Positions 1 to 9,376 of a DNA stretch of 64,000 nucleotides are shown here, in pieces. The stretch spans positions 2,356,001 through 2,420,000 of the forward strand of contig NZ_CP020737.1 in the NCBI RefSeq assembly GCF_002097715.1, written 5' to 3'. The position numbers and the translations under genes were made by a program. The notes beneath the pieces were generated by a model. It ran no database searches. It was not told where the DNA came from and saw only the letters and a list, made by a program, of their open reading frames with translations. Source of the DNA: Burkholderia ubonensis subsp. mesacidophila. Its GTDB lineage: Bacteria > Pseudomonadota > Gammaproteobacteria > Burkholderiales > Burkholderiaceae. The stretch's first letter is position 1; each line of letters starts with the position of its first letter.

Positions 1-1040
1 CGCTCCAGGTTCTCGAATTGAATGCGCGGGTCGACCCACACGTAGCAGAGGTCGGAGATCAGCTTGGTCGCGAGGCCGATCAGCGTGAACAGGTACAGCG
101 TGCCGAGCACGACCGGGTAGTCGCGGCGCACGACCGACTCGTACGACAGCAGCCCGAGTCCGTCGAGCGTGAACAGCGTCTCGATCAGCAGGCTGCCGGT
201 GAAGAACGCGCCGATGAACGCGCCCGGAAAGCCGACGATGAGCGGCAGCATCGCGTTGCGGAACACGTGCTTCCACAGCACGCGGCGTTCGGACAGTCCC
301 TTCGCGCGCGCAGTCAGCACGTACTGCCGGCGGATCTCGTCGAGGAACGCGTTCTTCGTGAGCATCGTGATGATCGCGAAGTTGCCGACGACCGACGCAG
401 TGATCGGCAGCGCGATGTGCCACAGGTAGTCGAGCACCTTGCCGGCGATCGACAGCTGCGCGAAGCTGTCCGACGTGAGCCCGCGCAGCGGGAACAGCTG
501 CCAGAACGAGCCGCCGCCGAACAGCACGAGCAGCAGCACGCCGAGCACGAAGCCGGGAATCGCATAGCCGACGAGCACGACGAGGCTCGTCGCGACGTCG
601 AACGGCGAGCCGTTGCGCACGGCCTTCGCGATGCCGAGCGGCACCGAGATCAGGTAGGTGAGGAAAAACGTCCACAAGCCGATGCTGATCGACACCGGCA
701 GCTTCTGCACGATCAGCGACCACACGCTCTGGTGGCGGAAGTAGCTGTCGCCGAGATCGAAGCGCGCGAAGTGCTTGAGCATCAGCACGTAGCGCTCGAG
801 CGGCGGCTTGTCGAAGCCGTACAGCACCTTCAGCTGCGCGACCTGCTGCGGATCGACGCCGGTACGCGCGCGCATCCCGAACGGCGCCGCGCCCTGCTCC
901 GTCGCGCCCTTGCGCAGTTCCTGCACGGCCTGCTCGACCGGGCCGCCCGGCACGAACTGGATCACGACGAACGTGAGCGTCAGCACGCCGACGAGCGTCG
1001 GGATCATCAACAGCAGGCGTTTGAGGATGTAGCTCCACAT
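1..1040 (-). CDS. yejB: ABC transporter inner-membrane permease, YejB-like (3' end outside window)
   Basis: Inner-membrane permease of an oligopeptide/microcin C-type ABC importer. The N-terminus MWSYILKRLLLMIPTLVGV is the standard first membrane segment of DppB/YejB permeases. The EAA-type loop that contacts the ATPase is visible near residues 225-245 (YVLTARAKGLSERRVLWKHV). About 346 residues are present and the gene runs off the left edge close to its expected end. The long periplasmic insert after the first helix (residues 35-75) is typical of YejB rather than DppB. The start lies 53 bases downstream of the stop of yejA, so the two are probably co-transcribed; yejE and yejF would be expected just outside the window. 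Confidence 0.9.
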   Translation of the reverse strand, partial: MWSYILKRLLLMIPTLVGVLTLTFVVIQFVPGGPVEQAVQELRKGATEQGAAPFGMRARTGVDPQQVAQLKVLYGFDKPPLERYVLMLKHFARFDLGDSYFRHQSVWSLIVQKLPVSISIGLWTFFLTYLISVPLGIAKAVRNGSPFDVATSLVVLVGYAIPGFVLGVLLLVLFGGGSFWQLFPLRGLTSDSFAQLSIAGKVLDYLWHIALPITASVVGNFAIITMLTKNAFLDEIRRQYVLTARAKGLSERRVLWKHVFRNAMLPLIVGFPGAFIGAFFTGSLLIETLFTLDGLGLLSYESVVRRDYPVVLGTLYLFTLIGLATKLISDLCYVWVDPRIQFENLE

Positions 1041-1092
1041 AAGCGTCGACTCGCGATCGATTGAACGGTTGGGACGGCGGGGCGCGCGGCGC

Positions 1093-2967
1093 TCAGCTGC
1101 CCGGCTTGACCCACCAGGTCGACACGACCCAGCTCTCCGCCGAATAGTACAGCGGCAGCGTCTGCGGATAGCCGAGCGTGCGCTTGTACGCGACCCGGTG
1201 CGTCGTGCTGTACCACTGCGGGACCGCGTAGTAGCCGTGCATCAGCACGCGGTCGAGCGCACGCGTCGCATCGACCAGCTGCTCGCGGGTCTGCGCGGCG
1301 TCGAGCGCCTTCAGCAGCGCGTCGACGGCCGGCGACTTGAGCCCGATGACGTTGTCCGACCCCGGCTGGTCCGCGAACTTGCTGCTGTAGCGCGAAAACT
1401 GCTCGGCGCCCGGCACCTGCACCCCGAGGTAGCGGATCGTCGTCATGTCGTAGTCGAATGCGTCGAGGCGTTTCTGCAGCAGCGCGTAGTCGGCGGTGCG
1501 GAACTTCACGGTGATGCCGAGCTTCGCGAGATTGCGCTGGTACGCGATCACGACCGGCTCGAATGCGGAACCCGCATCGTCGAGGATCTCGAACGTAAAC
1601 GGCTCGCCCTGCGCGTTGCGCAACGCGCCGTCACGATACGTCCAGCCAGCCTGCGCGAGCAGCGCGCGCGCCTTCAGCAGGTTCGCGCGCAGCGAGCCGG
1701 GCGGATTCGTGTTCGGCTGCGCGACCATCGGGCCGAACACCGCCGGGTCGAGCTGCGCGCGCAGCGGGTCGAGCAGCGCGAGCTCGCCCGGCCCCGGCAT
1801 GCCGGTCGCCTGCAGGTCGGTGTCGGCAAAGTAGCTGTCGAGGCGCGTGTAGCCGCCGTAGAACAGCTGGCGGTTCAGCCATTCGAAGTCGAGCGCGAGG
1901 TCGAGCGCCTGGCGCACCCGCACGTCGCGGAACAGCGGCCGGCGCAGGTTCATCATGAAGCCCTGCATGCCCGCGCCGTTGTGCTGCCGGAACTCGCGCT
2001 TCACCAGCTCGCCGCTGTCGAAGCGCTTGCCGACGTCGTGCCGCACCCAGTTGCGCGCGATGTTCTCGACGAGCACGTCGTACTCGCCCGCCTTGAACCC
2101 CTGCAGGCGCGTGACGTTGTCGCCGTACAGCTTGTAGACGATCCGCTCGAAGTTGTGGGTGCCCACCCGCACCGGCAGGTCGGCGCCCCAGTACGTGGGG
2201 TTGCGCCGGTACGTGATGTTGCGGCCATTGTCGTTACGCTCGATCAGGTACGGCCCGCTGCCGATCGGCTGCTCGAACGCGAGCTGGTCGAACGCGATGC
2301 GCGTGCCGTCCGCGCGCAGCCCCCATTTGCGCGAGAACACCGGCACCGAGGCCGCGATCAGCGGCAGCTCGCGGTTGCGCTGGCGGAACTCGAACCGCAC
2401 CGTGGCCGGGTCGACGATCACCGCGCGCGCGATGTCGCCGAGGTACGCGGCGAACTGCGGCGCCGCCTGCTTGCTCTTCAGCGTGTCGAACGAGTACTTG
2501 ACGTCGGCTGCCGTCACCGGGTCGCCGTTCGAGAAGCGCGCGCGCGGGTTCAGGTGGAACGTGACCGACAGGCGGTCCGGCGCGACCGCGATGTCGTCGG
2601 CAAGCAGCCCGTACGCGGACGCGGGCTCGTCCAGGCTGCCCGTCGCCAGGCTCTCGAACAGCATCTCGATGCCGGGCGCGGGATTGCCGCGCATCGTATA
2701 CGGGTTGAACTTGTCGAACGACGTCATCCGGCTCGGGTTCGCGAGCACGAGCGTGCCGCCCTTCGGCGCATCCGGATTCACATAGTCGAAATGCGTGAAG
2801 CCCGGCGGATATTTCGGCTCGCCGTACTGGGCGATCGCATAGGCGGCATGCGCGGCGCTCGCGGCAAGCACGGCCTGCATCAGCAGCGCGGCCGCGGCGC
2901 GGCCGGCAGCCCGCGCGACACCGGAACGGGCGGGCGCGGCGGCGCTCCGGGGCGAACCCTTCGTCAT
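1093..2967 (-). CDS. yejA: Extracellular peptide-binding protein of the Yej ABC importer
   Basis: Periplasmic solute-binding protein (SBP family 5) that delivers oligopeptides or microcin-like peptides to YejB. The 624-residue product starts MTKGSP with an AGGAC ribosome site nine bases upstream; a TTG start ten codons earlier (2997) has no such site. A hydrophobic export signal ends near AASAAHAAYA (about residue 40). The mature start, AIAQYGEPKYPPGFTHFDYV, is typical of YejA. Family 5 features are the YSFDTLKSK segment and the long lobe II. It is the first gene of the yej operon in this window. Confidence 0.9.
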   Translation of the reverse strand: MTKGSPRSAAAPARSGVARAAGRAAAALLMQAVLAASAAHAAYAIAQYGEPKYPPGFTHFDYVNPDAPKGGTLVLANPSRMTSFDKFNPYTMRGNPAPGIEMLFESLATGSLDEPASAYGLLADDIAVAPDRLSVTFHLNPRARFSNGDPVTAADVKYSFDTLKSKQAAPQFAAYLGDIARAVIVDPATVRFEFRQRNRELPLIAASVPVFSRKWGLRADGTRIAFDQLAFEQPIGSGPYLIERNDNGRNITYRRNPTYWGADLPVRVGTHNFERIVYKLYGDNVTRLQGFKAGEYDVLVENIARNWVRHDVGKRFDSGELVKREFRQHNGAGMQGFMMNLRRPLFRDVRVRQALDLALDFEWLNRQLFYGGYTRLDSYFADTDLQATGMPGPGELALLDPLRAQLDPAVFGPMVAQPNTNPPGSLRANLLKARALLAQAGWTYRDGALRNAQGEPFTFEILDDAGSAFEPVVIAYQRNLAKLGITVKFRTADYALLQKRLDAFDYDMTTIRYLGVQVPGAEQFSRYSSKFADQPGSDNVIGLKSPAVDALLKALDAAQTREQLVDATRALDRVLMHGYYAVPQWYSTTHRVAYKRTLGYPQTLPLYYSAESWVVSTWWVKPGS

Positions 2968-3070
2968 AAAGTCCTGTCGATCGATTGAGGGTGGCAACGT
3001 CCGCGCATTCTACCCATTCGGATGGACCTGCCACCATTCGGCATTCGCCTATGCTTGCGGTTCGAGCCGG

Positions 3071-3108
3071 AAAAAACAAAAACCCCACGCTTTAACCAGC
3101 GTGGGGTT
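3071..3108 (-). terminator. Rho-independent terminator of the small secreted-protein gene
   Basis: A perfect 10-bp stem (3081-3090 with 3099-3108, arm AACCCCACGC) is followed on the minus strand by a T-rich run (3071-3080). It lies 69 bases after the stop of the gene at 3177-3527 and separates it from yejA. Confidence 0.85.
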
Positions 3109-3176
3109 CGTCGGCGGCCTGAACCGCCCCGGCGGCGGCGCGGAATCGACGCGTAGTTGGCGCGCCCGCCTGCCGA

Positions 3177-3527
3177 TCAGCGCCAGCCGTTGTGACGGCC
3201 GCGATCGTGATCCCAGTGGCCGCGGTCGTCCCAGCCGCGATGGTGGCGATACCAGTCGTCGCGCCCCCAGTAGCGGCGGCCGTCCCAATAGCGATCGCCG
3301 TGCCAGCCGATCACGATGGCCGGCGCGGGCGCCGCATACACGGGTGCGCCATACACCGGCGCCGGCTGGTAGACGACCGGCGGCGGCGCGTACACCGGCG
3401 CGGGCGCGACGTAGACGGGCGCCGGCACGCCGACGTTGATCCCGACATTGACACCCGCCATTGCTGCGCCCGACAGGAGCAACGCCGCGGTACCTGTGAT
3501 GAGCGACGCAACACGCAAGGTCTTCAT
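3177..3527 (-). CDS. Small secreted protein with Pro/Tyr/Val repeats and a His/Trp/Arg-rich tail
   Basis: The 116-residue product begins MKTLRVASLITGTAAL, a clear export signal with cleavage near GAAMAG. The mature part has a proline/valine/tyrosine-rich repeat stretch (residues 30-70, units such as APVYAPPP) and an aromatic basic tail rich in W, H, R and D (residues 75-116, for example WDGRRYWGRDDW). No enzyme motif is present. Similar exported proteins are common in Burkholderia and are usually annotated as hypothetical or YXWGXW-repeat proteins; the His/Asp-rich tail could bind metal, but that is inference. The chosen start has GAGGA at a good distance; an ATG eight codons upstream would put charged residues before the signal. 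It is monocistronic, with its own terminator. Confidence 0.75.
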   Translation of the reverse strand: MKTLRVASLITGTAALLLSGAAMAGVNVGINVGVPAPVYVAPAPVYAPPPVVYQPAPVYGAPVYAAPAPAIVIGWHGDRYWDGRRYWGRDDWYRHHRGWDDRGHWDHDRGRHNGWR

Positions 3528-3741
3528 GGATTCCTCTTCTGGTTGTTTCATGGGTGATTCGACTATAGCGACATGCGCCGCGCGCGCATATTTCAAGTTT
3601 GTAAGAAATGATGCGCGGGATCGCAACCCGGACGGGCTTTAACGTCTTGTAACATTCGCGCCCGTGCCGCACCCCTGCCGCACCGGTGCGGCGGGAATGA
3701 TGGCGCAGCGCGCGGAGACATCCCGCACGCGGACGGGCAAT

Positions 3742-3773
3742 AAAAAAAGAGCGGCACATCGCGTGCCGCTCTT
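3742..3773 (-). terminator. Rho-independent terminator of the cyo operon
   Basis: An 11-bp stem (3747-3757 with 3763-3773, arm AAGAGCGGCAC) is followed on the minus strand by seven T. It lies 25 bases after the cyoD stop and ends the operon before any cyoE gene. Confidence 0.85.
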
Positions 3774-3797
3774 CTTGTTTCGGGAACCGCTGCCGCG

Positions 3798-4130
3798 TTA
3801 TCGCGACATCATGTTCATGGTCACGTTGTGCATCACCCACAGCGTGCCGACGATCAGGATCGCCGCGGTCAGCACCGTGTAGCTGAACGCCATCACGTTC
3901 CAGCGCTGCCCCGACGAGCTGTTCATGTGCAGGAAGTACACGAGGTGCACGACGATCTGCACGAACGCGAGCACCGCGAGCGCGATCAGCGACGCATGCG
4001 GCGACAGCACGCCGCCGAGCACGAGACCGAACGATGCGGCCGTGAGCAGCACCGACAGGATGAAGCCGGCGATGTAGCCGCCGACGCTGCCGTGCCCTGC
4101 TTCGAGTTGAGACGAATGCGAATGGGCCAT
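3798..4130 (-). CDS. cyoD: Cytochrome bo3 quinol oxidase subunit IV
   Basis: The 110-residue protein has three predicted transmembrane helices and the family signature FVQIVVHLVYFLHMN (about residues 56-70). Subunit IV assists assembly and CuB binding of the bo3 ubiquinol oxidase in the cytoplasmic membrane. The length equals the E. coli protein. It starts directly after the cyoC stop, so translation is coupled. It is the last gene of cyoABCD and is followed by a strong terminator; no cyoE (heme O synthase) follows. Confidence 0.95.
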   Translation of the reverse strand: MAHSHSSQLEAGHGSVGGYIAGFILSVLLTAASFGLVLGGVLSPHASLIALAVLAFVQIVVHLVYFLHMNSSSGQRWNVMAFSYTVLTAAILIVGTLWVMHNVTMNMMSR

Positions 4131-4745
4131 TTAGATCACGCTCGCAAGATAGACAAAGGAAAACACGCAGATCCACACGACGTCGAGGAAGTGCCAGAAC
4201 AGGCTGAGGCACGTCAGGCGCCGGATGTCGCGCTCGGTCAGCGCGTGGCCGAACGCGATCTGCGCGGCCAGCACGATCATCCACACGAGACCCGCGGTCA
4301 CGTGCAGCCCGTGCGTGCCGACCAGCGTGAAGAACGCCGACAGGAACGCGCTGCGCTGCGGGCCCGCGCCTTCCGCGATCAGGTGCGAGAACTCGCGTAG
4401 CTCCATCGCGAGAAACGCCGCGCCGAGCACGAACGTCACCGCGAGCCAGACGAGCGTCGTGCCGCGCTTGCCGCGGTGCGCGCCGAGCATCGCGAAGCCG
4501 TACGTGATGCTCGACAGCAGCAGCGCGGCGGTTTCGACCGCGACGCCCGGAATGTCGAACAGGTCCTTCGCGGTCGGGCCGCCGGCGTACTGGTTGCCGA
4601 GCACCGCGAACGTCGCGAACAGCGCCGCGAAGATCACGCAGTCGGTCATCAGGTACAGCCAGAAGCCGAACACCGAATGCGACGGCGGATGGTCGTGGTC
4701 GTCCGCGTGGTCGACCAGGTTTGCGCTCAAGGTTTTCTGCAACAT
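4131..4745 (-). CDS. cyoC: Cytochrome bo3 quinol oxidase subunit III
   Basis: The 204-residue membrane protein of the heme-copper oxidase subunit III family has five predicted helices. Recognisable parts are FGFWLYLMTDCVIFAALFAT near residue 27 and the GTHGLHVTAGLVWM motif near residue 148, with the C-terminal WHFLDVVWICVF segment. It stabilises the proton-pumping core. It overlaps the cyoB stop by one base and abuts cyoD, as expected for one transcript. Confidence 0.96.
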   Translation of the reverse strand: MLQKTLSANLVDHADDHDHPPSHSVFGFWLYLMTDCVIFAALFATFAVLGNQYAGGPTAKDLFDIPGVAVETAALLLSSITYGFAMLGAHRGKRGTTLVWLAVTFVLGAAFLAMELREFSHLIAEGAGPQRSAFLSAFFTLVGTHGLHVTAGLVWMIVLAAQIAFGHALTERDIRRLTCLSLFWHFLDVVWICVFSFVYLASVI

Positions 4746-6754
4746 CAGTTGGTCTCCAGTTCCACGTCGTCGACGCGCTGCGCGGTCGTGCGCGCAGCGT
4801 GTCGCGGCTCTTCGATTCGCCGCACCGTGGAGGCGGGAATGTAATAACCGTCGTTATTGCGCGAGCTGTAGATCACGAGCGTCGCGACGATGCCGGCCAG
4901 CCCGGCGATCGCGAGCCACCAGATGTGCCACACGAGCGCGAAGCCGAGCGCGAGGCTGAACACGCCGATCACGAGACCCGCGCACGTATTCGACGGCATG
5001 TGGATGTCGCGGTACGCCGCGCTCTTCCCCTGCCCTTCGCCGCGCGCCTTCATGTCGGCGAACGCGTCGAGCGCCCGCACCTGCGGGATCGTCGCGAAGT
5101 TGTACGCCGGCGGCGGCGACGTGGTCGCCCATTCCAGCGTGCGGCCGCCCCACGGGTCGCCCGTCGTGTCGCGGTTCTCGGGCAGGTTGCGGTTGCGGAT
5201 GCTGACCACGAGCTGCAGCAGCTGGCACGCGATGCCGATCGCGACCAGCACGGCGCCGAACGCCGCGACCAGCAGCCACGGATGCCATGCCGGATTGTCG
5301 TAGTGGTTCAGGCGGCGCGTCATGCCCATGAAGCCGAGCACGTACAGCGGCACGAACGCGACGTAGAAGCCGACCTGCCAGAACCAGAACGCGGCCTTGC
5401 CGAGCTTCTCGTTCAGCTTGAAGCCGAACGCCTTCGGGAACCAGTAGTTGAAGCCCGCGAGATAGCCGAACAGCACGCCGCCGATGATCACGTTGTGGAA
5501 GTGCGCGATCAGGAACAGGCTGTTGTGCAGCACGAAGTCCGCGCCGGGAATCGCCATCATCACGCCGGTCATCCCGCCGAGCGTGAACGTGACCATGAAG
5601 CCGATCGTCCACAGCACCGGCGTCGTGAATTCGATCCGGCCGCGGTACATCGTAAACAGCCAGTTGAACACCTTCACGCCGGTCGGGATCGCAATGATCA
5701 TGGTCATGATGCCGAAGAACGCGTTGACGTTCGCGCCCGAACCCATCGTGAAGAAGTGATGCAGCCACACGAGGAACGACAGCACCATGATCGCGCAGGT
5801 CGCGTACACCATCGTCTTGTAGCCGAACAGCGGCTTCTTCGCGAACGTCGCGATGACTTCCGAGAAGATCCCGAACGCCGGCAGGATCAGGATGTACACC
5901 TCCGGATGCCCCCACGCCCAGATCAGGTTCAGGTACAGCATCGCGTTGCCGCCGGCTTCGTTCGTGAAGAAGTGCATGCCGAAGTAGCGGTCGAGGCCGA
6001 GCAGCGCAAGCGTCGCGGTCAGGATCGGGAACGACGCCATGATCAGCACGTTCGTGCACAGCGCGGTCCACGTGAACACCGGCATCTTCATCAGCGACAT
6101 GCCCGGCGCGCGCATCTTGATGATCGTCACGAAGAAGTTGACGCCCGTCAGCAGCGTGCCGACGCCGGAAATCTGCAGCGCCCACAGGTAGTAGTCGACG
6201 CCCACCCCGGGGCTGTACTGCAGTTCCGACAGCGGCGGATACGCGAGCCAGCCCGTCTGCGCGAATTCGCCGATCACGAGCGAGATGTTGATCAGGATCG
6301 CGCTGACCGCCGTCATCCAGAAGCTCAGCGAGTTGATGAACGGGAACGCGACGTCGCGCGCGCCGATCTGCAGCGGCACGATCAGGTTCATCAGGCCGAC
6401 CATGAACACCATCGCCATGAAGAAGATCATGATCACGCCGTGCGCGGTGAAGATCTGGTCATAGTGATGCGGCGGCAGGAAGCCGGGCGCGTTGTACGAG
6501 AGCGCGAGCTGCAGGCGCATCATGATCGCGTCGGCGAAGCCGCGCAGCAGCATGATGAATGCGACGATGATGTACATCACGCCGATCTTCTTGTGATCGA
6601 CCGACGTGAGCCATTCGCTCCACAGCCATTTCCACCGGCCGGTGATCGTCAGTGCGGCGAGAATGCCCAGCACGACGAGCCCCATGAAGGCGCCCGCCCC
6701 CATGATGATGGGCTGATCGAACGGGATCGCCGAAAGTGTCAGTTTGCCGAACAT
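4745..6754 (-). CDS. cyoB: Cytochrome bo3 quinol oxidase subunit I
   Basis: The catalytic, proton-pumping subunit of the ubiquinol oxidase; 669 residues against 663 in E. coli. The heme and CuB ligands are in place: [11 protein letters not shown] (low-spin heme His near residue 105), [11 protein letters not shown] (CuB His with the cross-linked Tyr), LVWLHHFFT (two CuB His) and HFHNVIIGG (heme ligands). It oxidises ubiquinol and reduces oxygen to water, moving protons across the inner membrane. It lies three bases after cyoA and overlaps cyoC by one base. Confidence 0.97.
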   Translation of the reverse strand: MFGKLTLSAIPFDQPIIMGAGAFMGLVVLGILAALTITGRWKWLWSEWLTSVDHKKIGVMYIIVAFIMLLRGFADAIMMRLQLALSYNAPGFLPPHHYDQIFTAHGVIMIFFMAMVFMVGLMNLIVPLQIGARDVAFPFINSLSFWMTAVSAILINISLVIGEFAQTGWLAYPPLSELQYSPGVGVDYYLWALQISGVGTLLTGVNFFVTIIKMRAPGMSLMKMPVFTWTALCTNVLIMASFPILTATLALLGLDRYFGMHFFTNEAGGNAMLYLNLIWAWGHPEVYILILPAFGIFSEVIATFAKKPLFGYKTMVYATCAIMVLSFLVWLHHFFTMGSGANVNAFFGIMTMIIAIPTGVKVFNWLFTMYRGRIEFTTPVLWTIGFMVTFTLGGMTGVMMAIPGADFVLHNSLFLIAHFHNVIIGGVLFGYLAGFNYWFPKAFGFKLNEKLGKAAFWFWQVGFYVAFVPLYVLGFMGMTRRLNHYDNPAWHPWLLVAAFGAVLVAIGIACQLLQLVVSIRNRNLPENRDTTGDPWGGRTLEWATTSPPPAYNFATIPQVRALDAFADMKARGEGQGKSAAYRDIHMPSNTCAGLVIGVFSLALGFALVWHIWWLAIAGLAGIVATLVIYSSRNNDGYYIPASTVRRIEEPRHAARTTAQRVDDVELETN

Positions 6755-6757
6755 GCG

Positions 6758-7645
6758 TTACCCCTTCGTGCCGCAGGCGGCGTCCTTCAGGTCGAGGACG
6801 TGGCCATCGTTGTATTTCGCGATGATGTTATGGAAGAGCTTCGGATCGACCGACGAGAAGTAGCGCACCGGCGCCTTCTCGCTCGGCTGCGCGACCGTGC
6901 CGTATGCCGTCATGTCGAGCCGGTCGGACGACGCCTTCACCTTCTGCACCCATGCATCGAACTGCTCGCGCGGCTCGGCGAGCGTGCGGAATTTCATGTC
7001 GGAGAAGCCGCGGCCGCTGAAGTTGGCGGACGTGCCCGCGTAATCGCCCGCTTCGTCGGCGATCAGGTGCAGGCGCGTCTGCATGCCGGCCATCGCGTAG
7101 ACCTGGCCGCCGAGCTGCGGGATGAAGAACGAGTTCATCACCGAGTCCGACGTGATGCGGAAATTCACCGGCGTGCCGACCGGAATCGCGAGCTGGTTGA
7201 CCGAGGCAATGCCGAGCTCCGGATAGATGAACAGCCACTTCCAGTCGAGCGCGACCACCTCGACGTCGATCGGCTTGACCGACGACTCGAGCGGCTTGTA
7301 CGGGTCGAGCTCGTGCGTGGTCTTCCACGTGAGGACGCCGAGGAACAGGATGATCAGCGTCGGCACCGTCCAGATCACGACCTCGATCGCGGTCGAGTGC
7401 GACCAGTCCGGCGCATACGTCGCGTTGCGGTTCGACGCGCGGTAGCGCCACGCGAAGAACAGCGTCAGCAAAATCACCGGCACGACGACGATCAGCATCG
7501 CCCACGTCGACGTCGCGATCAGCGACTTCTCGGCAGCGCCGATGCTGCCTTTCGGATTCAGCACGTCGAGGTTGCAGCCGGACAAACTCAAGGTCACGGC
7601 GAGCGGCAGCAGTCTCGACGCGCCTTTCAAAGCCTTTCTTTTCAT
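6758..7645 (-). CDS. cyoA: Cytochrome bo3 quinol oxidase subunit II (lipoprotein)
   Basis: The 295-residue protein starts MKRKALKG, with the lipoprotein signal box LSLSGC around residue 25, then two transmembrane helices and a periplasmic cupredoxin domain. The domain keeps DSVMNSFFIPQLGGQVYAM but lacks the cysteines that bind CuA in cytochrome c oxidases, which is the mark of a quinol oxidase. The start was chosen for the signal sequence and an AGG about 11 bases upstream; an in-frame start 18 codons earlier would bury the signal. It is the first gene of the cyo operon, with an ANR/FNR-like site upstream. Confidence 0.96.
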   Translation of the reverse strand: MKRKALKGASRLLPLAVTLSLSGCNLDVLNPKGSIGAAEKSLIATSTWAMLIVVVPVILLTLFFAWRYRASNRNATYAPDWSHSTAIEVVIWTVPTLIILFLGVLTWKTTHELDPYKPLESSVKPIDVEVVALDWKWLFIYPELGIASVNQLAIPVGTPVNFRITSDSVMNSFFIPQLGGQVYAMAGMQTRLHLIADEAGDYAGTSANFSGRGFSDMKFRTLAEPREQFDAWVQKVKASSDRLDMTAYGTVAQPSEKAPVRYFSSVDPKLFHNIIAKYNDGHVLDLKDAACGTKG

Positions 7646-7727
7646 TACACAGCCTGGTTGTCTATGAATCCATCCACGCCCGATGCGCATTCGATCCACG
7701 AAAGTGGCGGCATCTTAAGGCGACTGG

Positions 7728-7748
7728 ATTTGTTGAAAATCAACAAAT
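7728..7748 (-). promoter_or_regulatory. Palindrome with FNR/ANR-like box upstream of cyoA
   Basis: Perfect 9-base arms (7728-7736 and 7740-7748) flank AAA. Within it, TTGTTGAAAATCAA (7730-7743) matches the FNR/ANR consensus TTGAT-N4-ATCAA with one mismatch. It lies about 85 bases upstream of cyoA. Oxygen-responsive repression of cyo operons by FNR/ANR is established in other bacteria; its use here is inferred. Confidence 0.45.
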
Positions 7749-7787
7749 GCGGCAAATGATCATTGCAAAATTTGCTGTGTGTCAGAT

Positions 7788-7829
7788 TGTCGCGGGGCTG
7801 CGACGCATGCGCGCAAGCAGCCCCCGACA
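7788..7829 (-). other. Long GC-rich stem-loop after the NuoM-like gene
   Basis: Arms 7788-7801 and 7817-7829 pair almost completely (one bulged base). The hairpin lies 18 bases after the NuoM-like gene stop, but no T-run follows directly. It may be a terminator or an mRNA-processing hairpin between that gene and cyoA. Confidence 0.4.
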
Positions 7830-7846
7830 CATCGGCGCCGCGGCGA

Positions 7847-9376
7847 TCAGTCGTGCACCGACGCCACGAACGACGACTGCGCCGGCGTCGCGCCGTCCCC
7901 GTCCGGCACCTTCGATTGGCCGGCCTCGTCGATCAGGCGCGCGACCGTCGGATCGATCGCGTCGGTGAACGGCTTCGGATCGACGCCGACCATCAGCACG
8001 ATCAGCGCGAGCGACGCGAACACCACGATCTCGCGGCGGTTCAGGTCGACGAGCTGCGCGATGCGCGGGCTCGCGACCTTGCCGAACACGACCCGCTTGA
8101 GCATCCACAGCGTGTACGACGCGCTGAGGATCAGCGTCAGCGCCGCGAGCGCGCCGATCCAGAAGTTGAAGCGGATCGCGCCCATGATGATCATGAACTC
8201 GCCGACGAACCCCGACGTGCCCGGCAGCCCCACGTTCGCCATCGAGAACAGCAGCGTGAACGTCGCGAAGCGCGGCATCACGTTCGCGACACCGCCGTAC
8301 TCCGCGATCGCACGGGTGTTCGTGCGGTCGGACAGCACGCTCACGCAGAGCAGCATCGCGCCCGCGACGAAGCCGTACGACACGAGCTGCACGATCGCGC
8401 CTTCGACGCCGATCCGGTTGAACAGGAACAGCCCGAGCGTGACGAGCCCCATGTGCGCGACCGTCGAATACGCGAGCAGCTTGCCGAGATCGGTTTGCGC
8501 GAGCGCGAGCAGGCTCGCGTAGATGATCGCGAACAGCGACAGCGCGATCACGGCCGGCGCGAAGAAATGGCTCGCGTCCGGCGTGATCGGCAGCGCGAAG
8601 CGCAGGAAGCCGTAGCCGCCGAGCTTCAGCATGCCGAGCATCAGCGCGGCGCCGGTCGGGCCATCCGAGTAGACGTCGCGCAACCACGTATGAACCGGCC
8701 ACATCGGCACCTTGACCGCGAAGGCCGCGAAGAAGCCGAGGAACACCAGCAGCTGCGGCGCGAAGCCGAGCTGCAGCGTGCGCCACACGCTCATGTCGAA
8801 CGTGTGCGACTTCGCGTACAGGTACAGCATCGCCATCAGCAGCAGCAGCGAGCCCGCGAACGAGATGAAGAAGAACTTCACCGCCGCATGCACGCGGTTT
8901 TCGCGGCCCCACGTGCCGATCAGCAGGTAGAGCGGGATCAGCGTCGCTTCGAAGAAGATGAAGAACAGCAGGCCGTCCTGCGCGGCGAACACGCCGACCA
9001 TCAGTCCCGACAGGATCAGGAACGACGCCAGGTATTGCGCGACGCGCACCGTGACGGACTCCCACGACGCGACGACGATCACGAGCGTCGTGAAGGCGGT
9101 CAGCACGACGAGCCATAGCGACGCGCCGTCGATCCCGACGCGCCAGCCCGAACCGAACGCCGCGAGCCAGTCGTGGTGCTCGACGAACTGCATCGCGGCC
9201 GAATGCGTGTCGAAGCCCGCGACCAGCGGCACGACGGCCGCGAGCCCGGCGAGCGCGCCGGCAAGCGCGATCAGCCGCGTGCGGCGTGGATGGCGGTCGG
9301 AACCGGCGCGCAGCAGGAACGCGCCGAACAGGATCGGAACCCAGATGGCCAGGCTCAGAATGGGGAAAGCTTGCAT
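7847..9376 (-). CDS. Stand-alone NuoM-like (complex I proton-channel family) membrane protein
   Basis: The 509-residue multi-helix protein of the NuoM/MrpD family starts MQAFPILSLAIW; an upstream in-frame start would add 40 non-hydrophobic residues. It keeps the TM5 glutamate (FEATLIPLYLLI) and the KVPMWPVHTWL lysine segment. It departs from true NuoM at places that are normally fixed: the loop usually reading PDAHVEAPT is here RDVYSDGPT, and the usual SHGF is SYGF, so channel histidines are lost. No other nuo gene is near. It could be an accessory proton-translocating or quinone-linked subunit; calling it complex I subunit M would be over-precise. It lies upstream of cyoA on the same strand. 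Confidence 0.75.
   Translation of the reverse strand: MQAFPILSLAIWVPILFGAFLLRAGSDRHPRRTRLIALAGALAGLAAVVPLVAGFDTHSAAMQFVEHHDWLAAFGSGWRVGIDGASLWLVVLTAFTTLVIVVASWESVTVRVAQYLASFLILSGLMVGVFAAQDGLLFFIFFEATLIPLYLLIGTWGRENRVHAAVKFFFISFAGSLLLLMAMLYLYAKSHTFDMSVWRTLQLGFAPQLLVFLGFFAAFAVKVPMWPVHTWLRDVYSDGPTGAALMLGMLKLGGYGFLRFALPITPDASHFFAPAVIALSLFAIIYASLLALAQTDLGKLLAYSTVAHMGLVTLGLFLFNRIGVEGAIVQLVSYGFVAGAMLLCVSVLSDRTNTRAIAEYGGVANVMPRFATFTLLFSMANVGLPGTSGFVGEFMIIMGAIRFNFWIGALAALTLILSASYTLWMLKRVVFGKVASPRIAQLVDLNRREIVVFASLALIVLMVGVDPKPFTDAIDPTVARLIDEAGQSKVPDGDGATPAQSSFVASVHD

Noticed and set aside
4721..7759. Plus-strand 1012-codon open frame opposite cyoB and cyoA
   Set aside because: Arg/His/Asp-rich, no domain, wholly antisense to the certain cyo genes; an artefact of GC-biased codon use.
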